From assembly GCA_011051755.1 (NCBI GenBank), contig DRKN01000014.1, forward strand, positions 1-39,752: DNA of 39,752 bases. Direction: 5' to 3'. The stretch comes from Gammaproteobacteria bacterium. Lineage in GTDB: Bacteria > Pseudomonadota > Gammaproteobacteria > SZUA-152. The notes beneath the pieces are model-generated. The model was given only the letters and a program-made list of their open reading frames with translations, was not told the DNA's origin and searched no databases. Positions within the stretch are counted from its first letter, which is position 1, and each line of letters opens with the position of its first letter. Position numbers and translations under genes: made by a program. Below are positions 30,286-38,939 of the stretch, one piece after another.

Positions 30286-31071
30286 TTAGATATTCTGATA
30301 GCGCACGCCAAGGTCGAGGCGCAGATCGCCACGGATCTCGGTACTCGGCTCGCTGGCCAGGCGTCTTGCAATCTCGCTGTCGGCATCCTTGAGGTCGCCG
30401 AACAGGATGGCCTTTTCCGGGCAGGCCTCGGCGCAGGCGGGGATTTTTCCCTGGTCGACACGATGCACGCACAGGTTGCAGCTCTCCACCGTGCCCTTGC
30501 CACGCGGCGATGCGGTTTTTTGCCCGTGCAAATCCTCGTGAATGAAGGAGCGCGCCTTGTAGGGGCAAGCCATCATGCAGTAGCGGCAGCCGATGCAGCG
30601 GTGTTTGTCCACGAGCACGATGCCGTCGTCGCGCTTCATGGAGGCGCCGGTGGGGCAGACGTCCACGCAGGGTGGATGGGCGCAGTGCTGGCACATCATG
30701 GGCAGCGAGGTTTCGTGGCCGGTGGTGCGGTCACGCAGCGTGACCTTGCGTATCCACTGGGCCTTCTGTGCGGGGGATGAGCGTTGTTCGTCGCTACTGC
30801 CGCGGCCCCAGCCATGTTCCATCTCGCAGGCCTGGACGCATGCGTCGCAGTCGTTGGCGCATTTGCGGGTGTCGATGAGCAGGCCCCAGCGGTTTTTGCT
30901 GCTGACGGCCTGACTGGCGGGGCGTGCCTGTACCACGCGGGTGAGTACGAGGCCGCCGCCCAATGCCGCAGCGCCGGTGATGACGGCGCTCTGAGCGAGA
31001 AAACGGCGTTTGTAGCTGTCGATCTTGTTGTTCATGACTTTTTCGCCACTCAGGGCCTTTTCGTCGCTCAT
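30286..31071 (-). CDS. dsrO: DsrO, Tat-exported periplasmic Fe-S protein
   Basis: Tat-like YKRRFLAQSAVITGAAALGGG; multiple 4Fe-4S motifs (CQHCAHPPCVDVCPTGA, CIGCRYCMMACPYKAR); start overlaps the dsrJ stop by 4 nt. Confidence 0.92.
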   Translation of the reverse strand: MSDEKALSGEKVMNNKIDSYKRRFLAQSAVITGAAALGGGLVLTRVVQARPASQAVSSKNRWGLLIDTRKCANDCDACVQACEMEHGWGRGSSDEQRSSPAQKAQWIRKVTLRDRTTGHETSLPMMCQHCAHPPCVDVCPTGASMKRDDGIVLVDKHRCIGCRYCMMACPYKARSFIHEDLHGQKTASPRGKGTVESCNLCVHRVDQGKIPACAEACPEKAILFGDLKDADSEIARRLASEPSTEIRGDLRLDLGVRYQNI

Positions 31072-31508
31072 GGCTGTCCTCCCCTTAGCGACGTTGCTGA
31101 GGGTTCGGGGATGGAAACATGGCACTGCCAGCAGTCCACCTGCACGGCCGCATAGTCGTGGCATACGCGGCAGAAGTGGCGTGGGTCAGCGGCCGTGACT
31201 GGTTGGCTATGGTCATCCTGCACCACATGGCAGGTAAAACAGTGTTTTAGGCTGTGCTGCCTGGTGCGAATGCCGCGTTGCACGGTGTCGTCACGCTGGT
31301 GTTCGAGCAGCGCCATGTGATTGCGGCGCATGAACCCGGTGTCTTCCACGCACTGCTCACCCTTGATCGCTTTGGGGATGTCCGGCAGCGGGGCAGCGGC
31401 GAGTGCCGGTGTGCCTGCCGCCAGCAGCAGGGCCAGCAAAAGGGGGAATCCATAGCGTTTCACCACCAGGGCTCCCGGTTTCGCGCTCGGTTGTGGTCTG
31501 TGTGTCAT
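31068..31508 (-). CDS. dsrJ: DsrJ, periplasmic triheme cytochrome c
   Basis: Signal peptide plus three CxxCH motifs (CFTCH, CRVCH, CWQCH) and conserved GEQCVEDTGFMRRNHM. Confidence 0.92.
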   Translation of the reverse strand: MTHRPQPSAKPGALVVKRYGFPLLLALLLAAGTPALAAAPLPDIPKAIKGEQCVEDTGFMRRNHMALLEHQRDDTVQRGIRTRQHSLKHCFTCHVVQDDHSQPVTAADPRHFCRVCHDYAAVQVDCWQCHVSIPEPSATSLRGGQP

Positions 31509-31522
31509 CCGTGGCCGCCAGT

Positions 31523-33499
31523 TTATTCGCCCAAGCCCATCTTGATGTAACCGGTGGGGCAGACGTCGGCGCAGATATGGCAACCGATGCAGCGGGTGTA
31601 GTCGGTTTCCACGTAACGGCCGGTGGTGTACTTGTCCTTTTTTACCTTGTGCACGGCATCTTGTGGACAATAGATGACGCAGTTGTCGCATTCGAAGCAC
31701 ACACCGCAGCTCATACAGCGACCGGCCTCGGCCACCACCTTCTCTTCCGCCAGGGCCTGCACGCGCTCTTCGAAGTGACCCAGCACCTCACTGGCGTCCG
31801 GCACGTCTTCCTTGCGCCGGTGGCGTGGTTCGTACTCGAAATGGCCGAGGAACAGTTCGTCGGCGGAGATAATGGCGTGGGCCGAGCGATCCTCGAAGTT
31901 GTGGATGGCAAAATCGGCTTCGGCGGTGCCGCGGCGGCCACGGTCGATGCCACGGGTATGCTGGTCGCCTTCCGGCTGGAATTTTTCCGGCGCCAGCTGG
32001 ACTTCCTGCAATTTTTTCAACAGGTCGAAGTGGTGCACGTCGACCTTGGGCCGCTTGCCCTGCGCCTGATGTTTCAGGTAGTGATCGATGCTTTCGGCGA
32101 CGACGGAGGCCTGGCCGATGACGGTGGTCAGCAGGTGTGGCTGGACGATATCGCCGGCGACGAAATAGCCCTCCCTGCCGGGCATCTGGAAGTTTTTGTC
32201 GGCGTCGATGAGGCCGCGTTCGTTGGCGAATTCGTCCATGCCGTCAAAACGGCCGGCCTGACCGATAGCGGCGACGATAATGTCGGCCTCGATATCGTAT
32301 GCGGAGCCTTCGACGACTTCCATCTTGCCGTTTTCCCGCTTTAGCTCGCGCACGCGCAGGGCCCTGGCGCGGCCGTCGTCGCCCATGATGATTTCCAGTG
32401 GATCCACCGCAGCGATGATCTCGATGCCTTCGCGGGTGGCGTCGTCCACTTCGTGCTGCGAGGCGGTCATGTCGGCGATGGGGCGGCGGGACAGCAGGGT
32501 GACGTCGACGCTGAGGCGTTTGGCATCGGCCGGCAGGCGCTGTTCCTTGCCGCTGGCGATGACGTTTTCGACCCGGGCATCGTCGCTCAGACCTTCGACC
32601 CTGCCGAGACGGCGGGCCACGGAGGCGACGTCGATGGAGGTGTCGCCCCCACCGATCACCAGTACCTTGCCGGCTACGGCCTTGAGATGGCCACGGTTGA
32701 AGGCTTCGAGGAAGGCGATGCCGGACAGACAGTTGCTGGCCTCCTTGAAATTGGCGATGGGCAGGTCACGGCCGTTCTGCGCACCGATGGCGAAGAGGAT
32801 GGCGTCGAAGTCCTTCTCCAGTTCTTCCAGCGTCACGTCACGGCCGACGCGGGTATTGAGACGGGTCTCGACGCCCATGTCGATGATACGGTTCATCTCG
32901 CCATGCAGTACGTCACGCGGGGTGCGGTAGCCGGGGATGCCGTACATCATCATGCCGCCGAGGTTTTCGTGATCGTCGAACACAGTGCAGGCATGGCCCA
33001 TGCGGCGCAACTGGTAGGCCGCGGACAAACCACAGGGGCCGCCACCGATGATGGCGACCTTCTTGCCGGTATCCAGGCCGGCTGTGAAGCTGTAGCCATT
33101 TTTCAGTGCGGTGTCGCCGATGAACTGTTCGACGGCATTGATGCCAACAAAGTCTTCCACTTCATTTCGGTTGCAGCCCTCTTCGCAGGGGGCGGGGCAG
33201 ACGCGGCCCATTACCGAGGGGAAGGGGTTGGCATCGGTGGAGCGGCGGAAGGCATATTCGCGCCAGTCCATGTCAGCGGCGGGTTTTTCTATACCGCGCA
33301 CGATATCGAGCCAGCCGCGGATGTCCTCGCCGGCCGGGCAGCTGCCCTGGCAGGGTGGGGTTTGCAGCAGGTAGGTGGGGCACTTGTGGCTGGTATCGGC
33401 CGAAAAGATCTGCTGAGCCCAGGGAATATGCTGGTTGTCGCCATCCTTGAACTTGCGGAAGGTATGTGCTTGTTTCACTTTATCGGCCGGTGTTGCCAT
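31523..33499 (-). CDS. dsrL: DsrL, iron-sulfur flavoprotein NAD(P)H oxidoreductase
   Basis: 658 aa; CQGSCPAGEDIRGWL, GGGPCGLSAAYQLRRMGHACTVFDDHENLGGMMMYGIPGYR, C-terminal ferredoxin domain CIGCHICADVCPTGYI. Confidence 0.94.
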   Translation of the reverse strand: MATPADKVKQAHTFRKFKDGDNQHIPWAQQIFSADTSHKCPTYLLQTPPCQGSCPAGEDIRGWLDIVRGIEKPAADMDWREYAFRRSTDANPFPSVMGRVCPAPCEEGCNRNEVEDFVGINAVEQFIGDTALKNGYSFTAGLDTGKKVAIIGGGPCGLSAAYQLRRMGHACTVFDDHENLGGMMMYGIPGYRTPRDVLHGEMNRIIDMGVETRLNTRVGRDVTLEELEKDFDAILFAIGAQNGRDLPIANFKEASNCLSGIAFLEAFNRGHLKAVAGKVLVIGGGDTSIDVASVARRLGRVEGLSDDARVENVIASGKEQRLPADAKRLSVDVTLLSRRPIADMTASQHEVDDATREGIEIIAAVDPLEIIMGDDGRARALRVRELKRENGKMEVVEGSAYDIEADIIVAAIGQAGRFDGMDEFANERGLIDADKNFQMPGREGYFVAGDIVQPHLLTTVIGQASVVAESIDHYLKHQAQGKRPKVDVHHFDLLKKLQEVQLAPEKFQPEGDQHTRGIDRGRRGTAEADFAIHNFEDRSAHAIISADELFLGHFEYEPRHRRKEDVPDASEVLGHFEERVQALAEEKVVAEAGRCMSCGVCFECDNCVIYCPQDAVHKVKKDKYTTGRYVETDYTRCIGCHICADVCPTGYIKMGLGE

Positions 33500-33546
33500 G
33501 GTGTCTGTCTCCTAATCCACGGGTGTTAGGTCGTGGGTTGTTTTCA

Positions 33547-33624
33547 CAGACCGTAGGGTGGGCATTGCCCACCAGGGGTGAACCCGCGATGTCGATTGGT
33601 GGGCAATGCCCACCCTACGGTCTG
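33547..33624. repeat. GTAGGGTGGGCA-type inverted-repeat element, copy 3, between dsrK and dsrL
   Basis: CAGACCGTAGGGTGGGCATTGCCCACC...GGTGGGCAATGCCCACCCTACGGTCTG; almost perfect arms. Confidence 0.88.
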
Positions 33625-33644
33625 GTGTGTTCATGTTATTATCG

Positions 33645-35150
33645 TTATTCCTTTGCACCCAACTGGATGGCGTCGCCAACCACTTCGTGCAGGCTGGTGA
33701 TCATGTCGCCCTGGAACTGGTAGTGGGGCAGGGTCTTGGCAAACTGCGTCTTGCAGATGGCACAGATGGCCACCAAGGTGTTGACACCATTTTCTTCCAC
33801 GACCTGTTGCAGGGCCTGCATGCGGGGCATCGCGCCCTTGACCCGCAGTTCCATCAGGTCATCGGTGAGCAGACCACCCCCCCCACCGCAGCAAAAGGTT
33901 TTTTCGTGGATGGTGTCGGGGGCCATGTCGAAAAAGTGGTTGGCCGCGGCCTTGATCACCTCGCGTGGCAGGATGAACTGCCCGCCGGGTATATTGCCCA
34001 TGCGTGAGGCGCGCGCCACGTTGCAGGAATCGTGAAAGGTGATGCGGCGATGGTCGTTGGCTTCCTTGTCCAGCGTGAGGGCGCCACGCTGGATCAGGTC
34101 GTAAGTGAATTCAACGATGTGCTGTGGTGCCGGATACTTGGGATCGAGGAAGTCGAACGGACCGATCAAGGTATTCCAGAAGCTGTAGGCGACGCGCCAG
34201 GCATGGCCGCATTCGCCGACGATGATGCGTTTGACGCCCAGTTCGAGGGCGGCCTCGCGGATGCGCATGGCAGCCTTTTTCAGGTTATCGCCACTGCCGA
34301 TGAACAGGGAGAAATTGGCGGCCTCGGAGGCGTGGGAACTCAACGTCCAGCGGATACCGGCCTGGTGAAATACCTTGGCATAGCCGATCAGGCCATCGAT
34401 ATGGGGCTCGGCGAAGAAATCGGCCGACGGCGTGATCAGCAGTACGTCGGCACCCTTTTGATCCACAGGAAAACGCACCAGGACGCCGGTATCCTCTTCG
34501 ACGTCTTCTTCCAGGCCTTCCAGGGTGTCGACCAGCGCGGGCTCCGGCAGGCCGAGGTTGTTGCCTATCTTATGCACCTTGGCGAGGATTTCATTGCAGT
34601 ATTTCTGGCCCACACCGATGGAATCCATGACCTCGCGCGCGGCCATGGAAATCTCCGCGGTATCGATGCCGTAGGGGCAGAACACAGAGCAGCGGCGGCA
34701 TTGGGAACACTGGTGAAAATAGTTGTACCAGTCGTCCAACATTTCCTTGTCGAAATCCTTGGCGCCGACCAGCTTGGGACAGTGTTTGCCGGCAAAGGTG
34801 TAATAACGGCGATAGACGCTGCGCAGCAGATCCTGACGGGCAACGGGCATGTTTAACGGGTCTTCCGTGCCGAGAAAATAATGGCACTTGTCGGTACAGG
34901 CGCCACACTTGACGCAGGTATCCAAAAACACGCGCAGAGCCTGTGAGCCGTCGACCAGTTCGCCGAGGCGTTTGACGGCCTTATCCTGCCAGCCATCGAC
35001 TAGTTCGCCGGGGTAGCCGATGTTTTCGTTGTGCAGCGGTTTGGCCGGGAAGGTTTTGAGGTGCTGCATCGCCCCGGGTTTAACGCTCGGCAGATCCGGG
35101 GTTTCCTGGTGTGGTTGCAGTGCCGGGGTATCGAAGTTTGCCTTTGCCAC
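33645..35150 (-). CDS. dsrK: DsrK, cytoplasmic Fe-S HdrD-like subunit
   Basis: CVKCGACTDKCHYF; CSQCRRCSVFCPYGID; CCG-type motifs FHDSCNVARASRMG and CCGGGGGLLTDD. Confidence 0.94.
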   Translation of the reverse strand: MAKANFDTPALQPHQETPDLPSVKPGAMQHLKTFPAKPLHNENIGYPGELVDGWQDKAVKRLGELVDGSQALRVFLDTCVKCGACTDKCHYFLGTEDPLNMPVARQDLLRSVYRRYYTFAGKHCPKLVGAKDFDKEMLDDWYNYFHQCSQCRRCSVFCPYGIDTAEISMAAREVMDSIGVGQKYCNEILAKVHKIGNNLGLPEPALVDTLEGLEEDVEEDTGVLVRFPVDQKGADVLLITPSADFFAEPHIDGLIGYAKVFHQAGIRWTLSSHASEAANFSLFIGSGDNLKKAAMRIREAALELGVKRIIVGECGHAWRVAYSFWNTLIGPFDFLDPKYPAPQHIVEFTYDLIQRGALTLDKEANDHRRITFHDSCNVARASRMGNIPGGQFILPREVIKAAANHFFDMAPDTIHEKTFCCGGGGGLLTDDLMELRVKGAMPRMQALQQVVEENGVNTLVAICAICKTQFAKTLPHYQFQGDMITSLHEVVGDAIQLGAKE

Positions 35151-35167
35151 GTTGTACGACCTCGTTG

Positions 35168-35884
35168 TTATTCGGCAGTCCAGCCCGCGGTGTGACGACG
35201 CTCACGCGCATCGTCGACCTGGGTGCGGGTGGGGGCGAAGAACATACCGGGTGCATGCAGCAGCTTGCTGATCGGAAAAACCACCATCAGGACAATGATC
35301 AGCGCGAAATGCAGCAGCACGAAAGCGTCGGCGGGCAGTGGCTGCCAGTCGAAATACATCAGGCCCAGCATGTAGGCCTTGATATGGACGATATCCGTGT
35401 GTGACAGATACTTGATCGCCAGTCCGCTAAGGGCGATGGCCATCAGCAGGGCCAGCATCAGGTGGTCGGAAAGGCTGCTGATGTAACGCACGCGATCAAC
35501 CAGGAAACGGCGTGCCCAGAGGCCGGCGAGACCGGCGATCATGGCGAATGCGGCATATTTGCCAAATGGCTGAATGAGGACGACCCAGCCCCACACGGGC
35601 TCGGTGAAATAGCGCAGATGACGGGCCAGCACCAGGGCCAGCGCGACATGAAACATCCAGCCAAACAGCCAGATCCACTTGTTGGAAAAGAACAAACTGC
35701 GGAAGACGGTGACTTCTTTCGTCATCTGCCAAACCACGCCGGCACGGGTCAGGGGGGCCGGCGTGACCGGGATTTTCAGCGGCGCCGGGGTACGCGCATA
35801 GAGCGCAATCTTGCGCGCCACCCCCACTATCAGCAGCAGGGTGGCGGCATAGAACAAGATGGCGAAAATCACGGAAAGAATCAT
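35168..35884 (-). CDS. dsrM: DsrM, NarI-like membrane cytochrome b subunit
   Basis: 238 aa multi-TM protein adjacent to dsrK; FGWMFHVALALVLARHLRYF. Confidence 0.9.
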   Translation of the reverse strand: MILSVIFAILFYAATLLLIVGVARKIALYARTPAPLKIPVTPAPLTRAGVVWQMTKEVTVFRSLFFSNKWIWLFGWMFHVALALVLARHLRYFTEPVWGWVVLIQPFGKYAAFAMIAGLAGLWARRFLVDRVRYISSLSDHLMLALLMAIALSGLAIKYLSHTDIVHIKAYMLGLMYFDWQPLPADAFVLLHFALIIVLMVVFPISKLLHAPGMFFAPTRTQVDDARERRHTAGWTAE

Positions 35885-35972
35885 GCATGAACCTTAAGCG
35901 TAAAATTGAACGGCTTGCCCGATGCCCGTACTCCGCCGAGGTTATGTTGACGGGAGCGCCCGACGGGTTGGC

Positions 35973-36081
35973 CTGTCAGCATCCAGGACGGCGTTCCGCC
36001 TCTTGCAAAGGACTAAGGCCATTTACTGCGAGGCGCGCCTCGCCTAAAAGCGCCTACTGTTGGCGCCCTGAATGCTGACAG
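35973..36081. repeat. Family-1 dispersed palindromic element, copy 4 (109 bp), between dsrC and dsrM
   Basis: CTGTCAGCATCCAGG...CTTGCAAAGGAC..CCATT..GCGAGGCGCGCCTCGCCTAAAAGCGCCTACTGTTGGCG...CCCTGAATGCTGACAG. Confidence 0.85.
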
Positions 36082-36173
36082 ACCCACTGAACCCGTCAAT
36101 ATCACCTGGGTGGGGTATTTGGCTGACGACCGGTCAGTCACAAACGACACGTTTCCTTAAATCCGGAAAAGCA

Positions 36174-36248
36174 CCGTCATTTCCGCGTAGGCGGGAATCC
36201 AGGGTGTATCTCGCGGCTCTGGATTACTGACCTGCGTGAGAATGACGG
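36174..36248. repeat. CCGTCATT...AATGACGG inverted-repeat element between dsrC and dsrM
   Basis: CCGTCATTTCCGCGTAGGCGGGAATCCAG...CTGGATTACTGACCTGCGTGAGAATGACGG. Confidence 0.8.
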
Positions 36249-36290
36249 TATTCCGGGTCTTTCAAGCCTGTCGTCCCGCTCAGCGATAAA

Positions 36291-36623
36291 TCAGACGCAA
36301 CCGGTCGGCTTGGGCAGGCCGGCGATTTTGCAGGCCTGCTTGGCCGGGCCATAGGGGAACAGTTCGTACAGATACTTGCTGTTACCCTTGTCCTTGCCCA
36401 GTTTTTTGCCGATGGACTTGGTCAACACGCGCACGGCAGGGGCGATCTGGTATTCGTCATAGTATTCGCGCAGGAAATTGACCACTTCCCAGTGACTGTC
36501 GCTCATGTCCAGGCCTTCTTCCTGGGCGATTGCCTTGGCGATATCCGTGTTCCAGTCATCGCGATTTTCGAGATAGCCTTCTTCATCGACGGCAATGCTC
36601 TTTCCATTTACTTCCAGAGCCAT
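36291..36623 (-). CDS. dsrC: DsrC, sulfur carrier protein
   Basis: C-terminus KQACKIAGLPKPTGCV retains both conserved Cys. Confidence 0.97.
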   Translation of the reverse strand: MALEVNGKSIAVDEEGYLENRDDWNTDIAKAIAQEEGLDMSDSHWEVVNFLREYYDEYQIAPAVRVLTKSIGKKLGKDKGNSKYLYELFPYGPAKQACKIAGLPKPTGCV

Positions 36624-36672
36624 ATCGGTCTCTCCTATATCTAACGGTTAAGTAATGTGCTGGCTGAAAAAA

Positions 36673-36975
36673 TCAGAGCCAGGATTGGGTCTTGTCGTAT
36701 TTTGCCACTAAATCCACGAAGCCGCTGTAATCGATAATATCGATGCCGTCGATGACACGGCTTGCGTCGATACCTCGCGCCTTGAGGTCGGGTCCGATCA
36801 CATAGAAAGAAACTTCCTTCATGGCACTTTCCACCATGGGGGATTTCTGTGTGCCCTGCATGGCGCCATAAACACCGTCTTCAATGAGAAGCACGGCGCT
36901 GCCTTTCAGTGCATGCTGGATGCAGGACTCCAGCGTATTGCGATCCAGGGGTGATTTATTGACGGTATGTAACAT
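36673..36975 (-). CDS. dsrH: DsrH sulfurtransferase subunit
   Basis: MLHTVNKSPLDRNTLESCIQHALKGSAVLLIEDGVYGAMQGT; position. Confidence 0.94.
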   Translation of the reverse strand: MLHTVNKSPLDRNTLESCIQHALKGSAVLLIEDGVYGAMQGTQKSPMVESAMKEVSFYVIGPDLKARGIDASRVIDGIDIIDYSGFVDLVAKYDKTQSWL

Positions 36976-36988
36976 CGATTGTTTCTCC

Positions 36989-37390
36989 CTAAAAACTCAG
37001 CACCACGTCCTGGGCCTGCATGATCTCGGCAAGCTCGGCCGCGCTGACGAGCTTGATGGAGTCCTTTTCCGCCCAATCATCGTCTTCGTCCTCGTAGGTG
37101 AGGGGGAGCAGGTCGTCCAGGCTCAGGCCACGGGCCTCCAGGGATTCCCTTTCGACGTAGATCTTGTTGACGTCGTAGTCGCCCAGGGCCTTGTAGGTCG
37201 GGGAAAAATTCTTCACACCCAGCTCATCGGTCTGCTGGCCCCGGGTGAGCTGAAACACGCCGTCATCGAGAAAGGCGAGACTGACGTCCTGTTCGAAGGC
37301 GGCGCCGATCAATACCACTTCCAGTGACTCCAGGGCATAGATGGTGCCGTAGGGCGCCTTGCGGTTGACATATAAAAAACGCTTGGACAT
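36989..37390 (-). CDS. dsrF: DsrF sulfurtransferase subunit
   Basis: MSKRFLYVNRKAPYGTIYALESLEVVLIGAAFEQDVSLAFLDDGVFQL; position. Confidence 0.94.
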   Translation of the reverse strand: MSKRFLYVNRKAPYGTIYALESLEVVLIGAAFEQDVSLAFLDDGVFQLTRGQQTDELGVKNFSPTYKALGDYDVNKIYVERESLEARGLSLDDLLPLTYEDEDDDWAEKDSIKLVSAAELAEIMQAQDVVLSF

Positions 37391-37400
37391 AAGACTCCCC

Positions 37401-37793
37401 TCAATCGCCGAAGGTAATGAGACGGTCGGACTCGATGCCGGCGTCAATCAGTTGGCCAAGACCGGAAATACGGAACCCCGCGGCAATATTATCGGCATCC
37501 TTGCCATTGCGTCTGGCCTCGTCGGCATCGGCGATACCGCGGCGCTGGGCCGCGGCCACACACAGTACGAGATCAATCTCGTGTTCCAGCGCCAGTGCCG
37601 ACCAGCGATTGACGATGTTGCGATCATCCTGTGGCGGGGTGGTCAGACGCGTGCCGTTGTTGACGCCGTCATGGTAGAAAAAGATGCGATAGATCTCGTG
37701 CCCCTTCTCCAGCGCGGCCTGGGTGAAGTTGTAGGCCGTATCCGCCGCTTGGTGCGTATAAGGCCCTTCACTGACCAGGATTGAAAATTTCAT
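37401..37793 (-). CDS. dsrE: DsrE sulfurtransferase subunit
   Basis: MKFSILVSEGPYTHQAADTAYNFTQAALEKGHEIYRIFFYHDGV; catalytic-type Cys in LVLCVAAAQRRG. Confidence 0.95.
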   Translation of the reverse strand: MKFSILVSEGPYTHQAADTAYNFTQAALEKGHEIYRIFFYHDGVNNGTRLTTPPQDDRNIVNRWSALALEHEIDLVLCVAAAQRRGIADADEARRNGKDADNIAAGFRISGLGQLIDAGIESDRLITFGD

Positions 37794-37807
37794 GGCATCC
37801 TCCGGCC

Positions 37808-38881
37808 TTAGAAGCGAATGTGTGCCGAGGCGTTGAGGGTGTTACGGCCACTGCGCCAGTTTTCGACATGGAACTTGGTGAACGGCAGCTCGGTCAGCTC
37901 GAAGAAACGCGGCCAGCCGATGCGTTCGACCCAGTCACCGATACGTTCCCAATCCTTGGCGTCATCCTTGTAGACGGAGAGGATGTTCTTGACGATGTCG
38001 GAGACTTCGGGCCAGCGTGGTGGATTGTTGGGAATGCCGGCGGCGACCAGCTTATGGAACATGGGCTTGCTGCGCGCATTGGAGTGTTTGCCGCCGATCC
38101 AGATGGCCAGCTTGGAGTGCTCGGGATCGTTGATCTGCATGGGCGGACAGGGCGGGAAACAGGCGCCGCAGCAGATGCATTTCTTTTCGTCCACTTCCAG
38201 TGAAGGCTTGCCGTTGACGATGGCCGGACGGATGGCGGCGACCGGGCAGCGGGCGACCACGGAGGGGCGTTCGCAGACGTTGGCCACCAGGTCGTGATTG
38301 ATTTTTGGTGGTTTGGTGTGCTGAATATTGATGGCGATGTCGCCCTGGCCGCCGCAGTTGATCTGGCAGCAGGAGGTGGTCATGTGTACGCGATTGGGCA
38401 TTTTCTCTGCGCTGAACTCGTCGTGCAGTTCATCCATCAGCGCCTTCACCACGCCGGAGGCGTCAGTGCCGGGGATGTCGCAGTGCAACCAGCCCTGGGT
38501 GTGGGAGATCATGGTCACGGATGGGCCGGTGCCGCCCACCGGGTAGCCGGCGTCTTCGAAGGCCTGGATCAGCGGCCCGACCTTGGCTTCGTCGGTGACG
38601 CTGACTTCCATGTTGGAGCGGATGGTGAAGCGCACATAACCATCGGCATATTTGTCGATGATGTCGCACAGCAGGTTGATCTCGTAGGGTCCGAGCTGAC
38701 GCTGGGTGCCGACACGCACGGTCCATACTTCGTCACCGCTGTTGGCGACGTGACGCAGCACGCCGGGGCGTGGGCGTTCATGATACTTCCAGTGACCGAA
38801 GTTCTTGATGTAGGCCGGGTGCATGTATTGAAAGGGGTCGGGTACGCCGCTTTCAATCGGAAAACTCGGTTTGTCGCTCAT
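37808..38881 (-). CDS. dsrB: Reverse-type dissimilatory sulfite reductase beta subunit
   Basis: MSDKPSFPIESGVPDPFQYMHPAYIKNFGHWKYHERPRPGVLRHVANSG; TTSCCQINCGGQGD; ferredoxin CICCGACFPPCPPM. Confidence 0.97.
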   Translation of the reverse strand: MSDKPSFPIESGVPDPFQYMHPAYIKNFGHWKYHERPRPGVLRHVANSGDEVWTVRVGTQRQLGPYEINLLCDIIDKYADGYVRFTIRSNMEVSVTDEAKVGPLIQAFEDAGYPVGGTGPSVTMISHTQGWLHCDIPGTDASGVVKALMDELHDEFSAEKMPNRVHMTTSCCQINCGGQGDIAINIQHTKPPKINHDLVANVCERPSVVARCPVAAIRPAIVNGKPSLEVDEKKCICCGACFPPCPPMQINDPEHSKLAIWIGGKHSNARSKPMFHKLVAAGIPNNPPRWPEVSDIVKNILSVYKDDAKDWERIGDWVERIGWPRFFELTELPFTKFHVENWRSGRNTLNASAHIRF

Positions 38882-38939
38882 CGGGTCAACCTCCAAAAAT
38901 GTCTATCGATTTCTTGTGCTGTTCGATTCTGAGCGCCGC

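Noticed and set aside
29263-30780. 505-aa + strand ORF opposite dsrP/dsrO
   Set aside because: Antisense shadow of well-supported dsrP and dsrO; composition (Q/H/G/E-rich) typical of reverse reading of membrane protein codons.
31403-33529. Long + strand ORFs (313 and 358 aa) opposite dsrL/dsrJ
   Set aside because: Antisense to DsrL with clear FAD/NAD(P)/Fe-S motifs; no conserved domain in the + strand translation.
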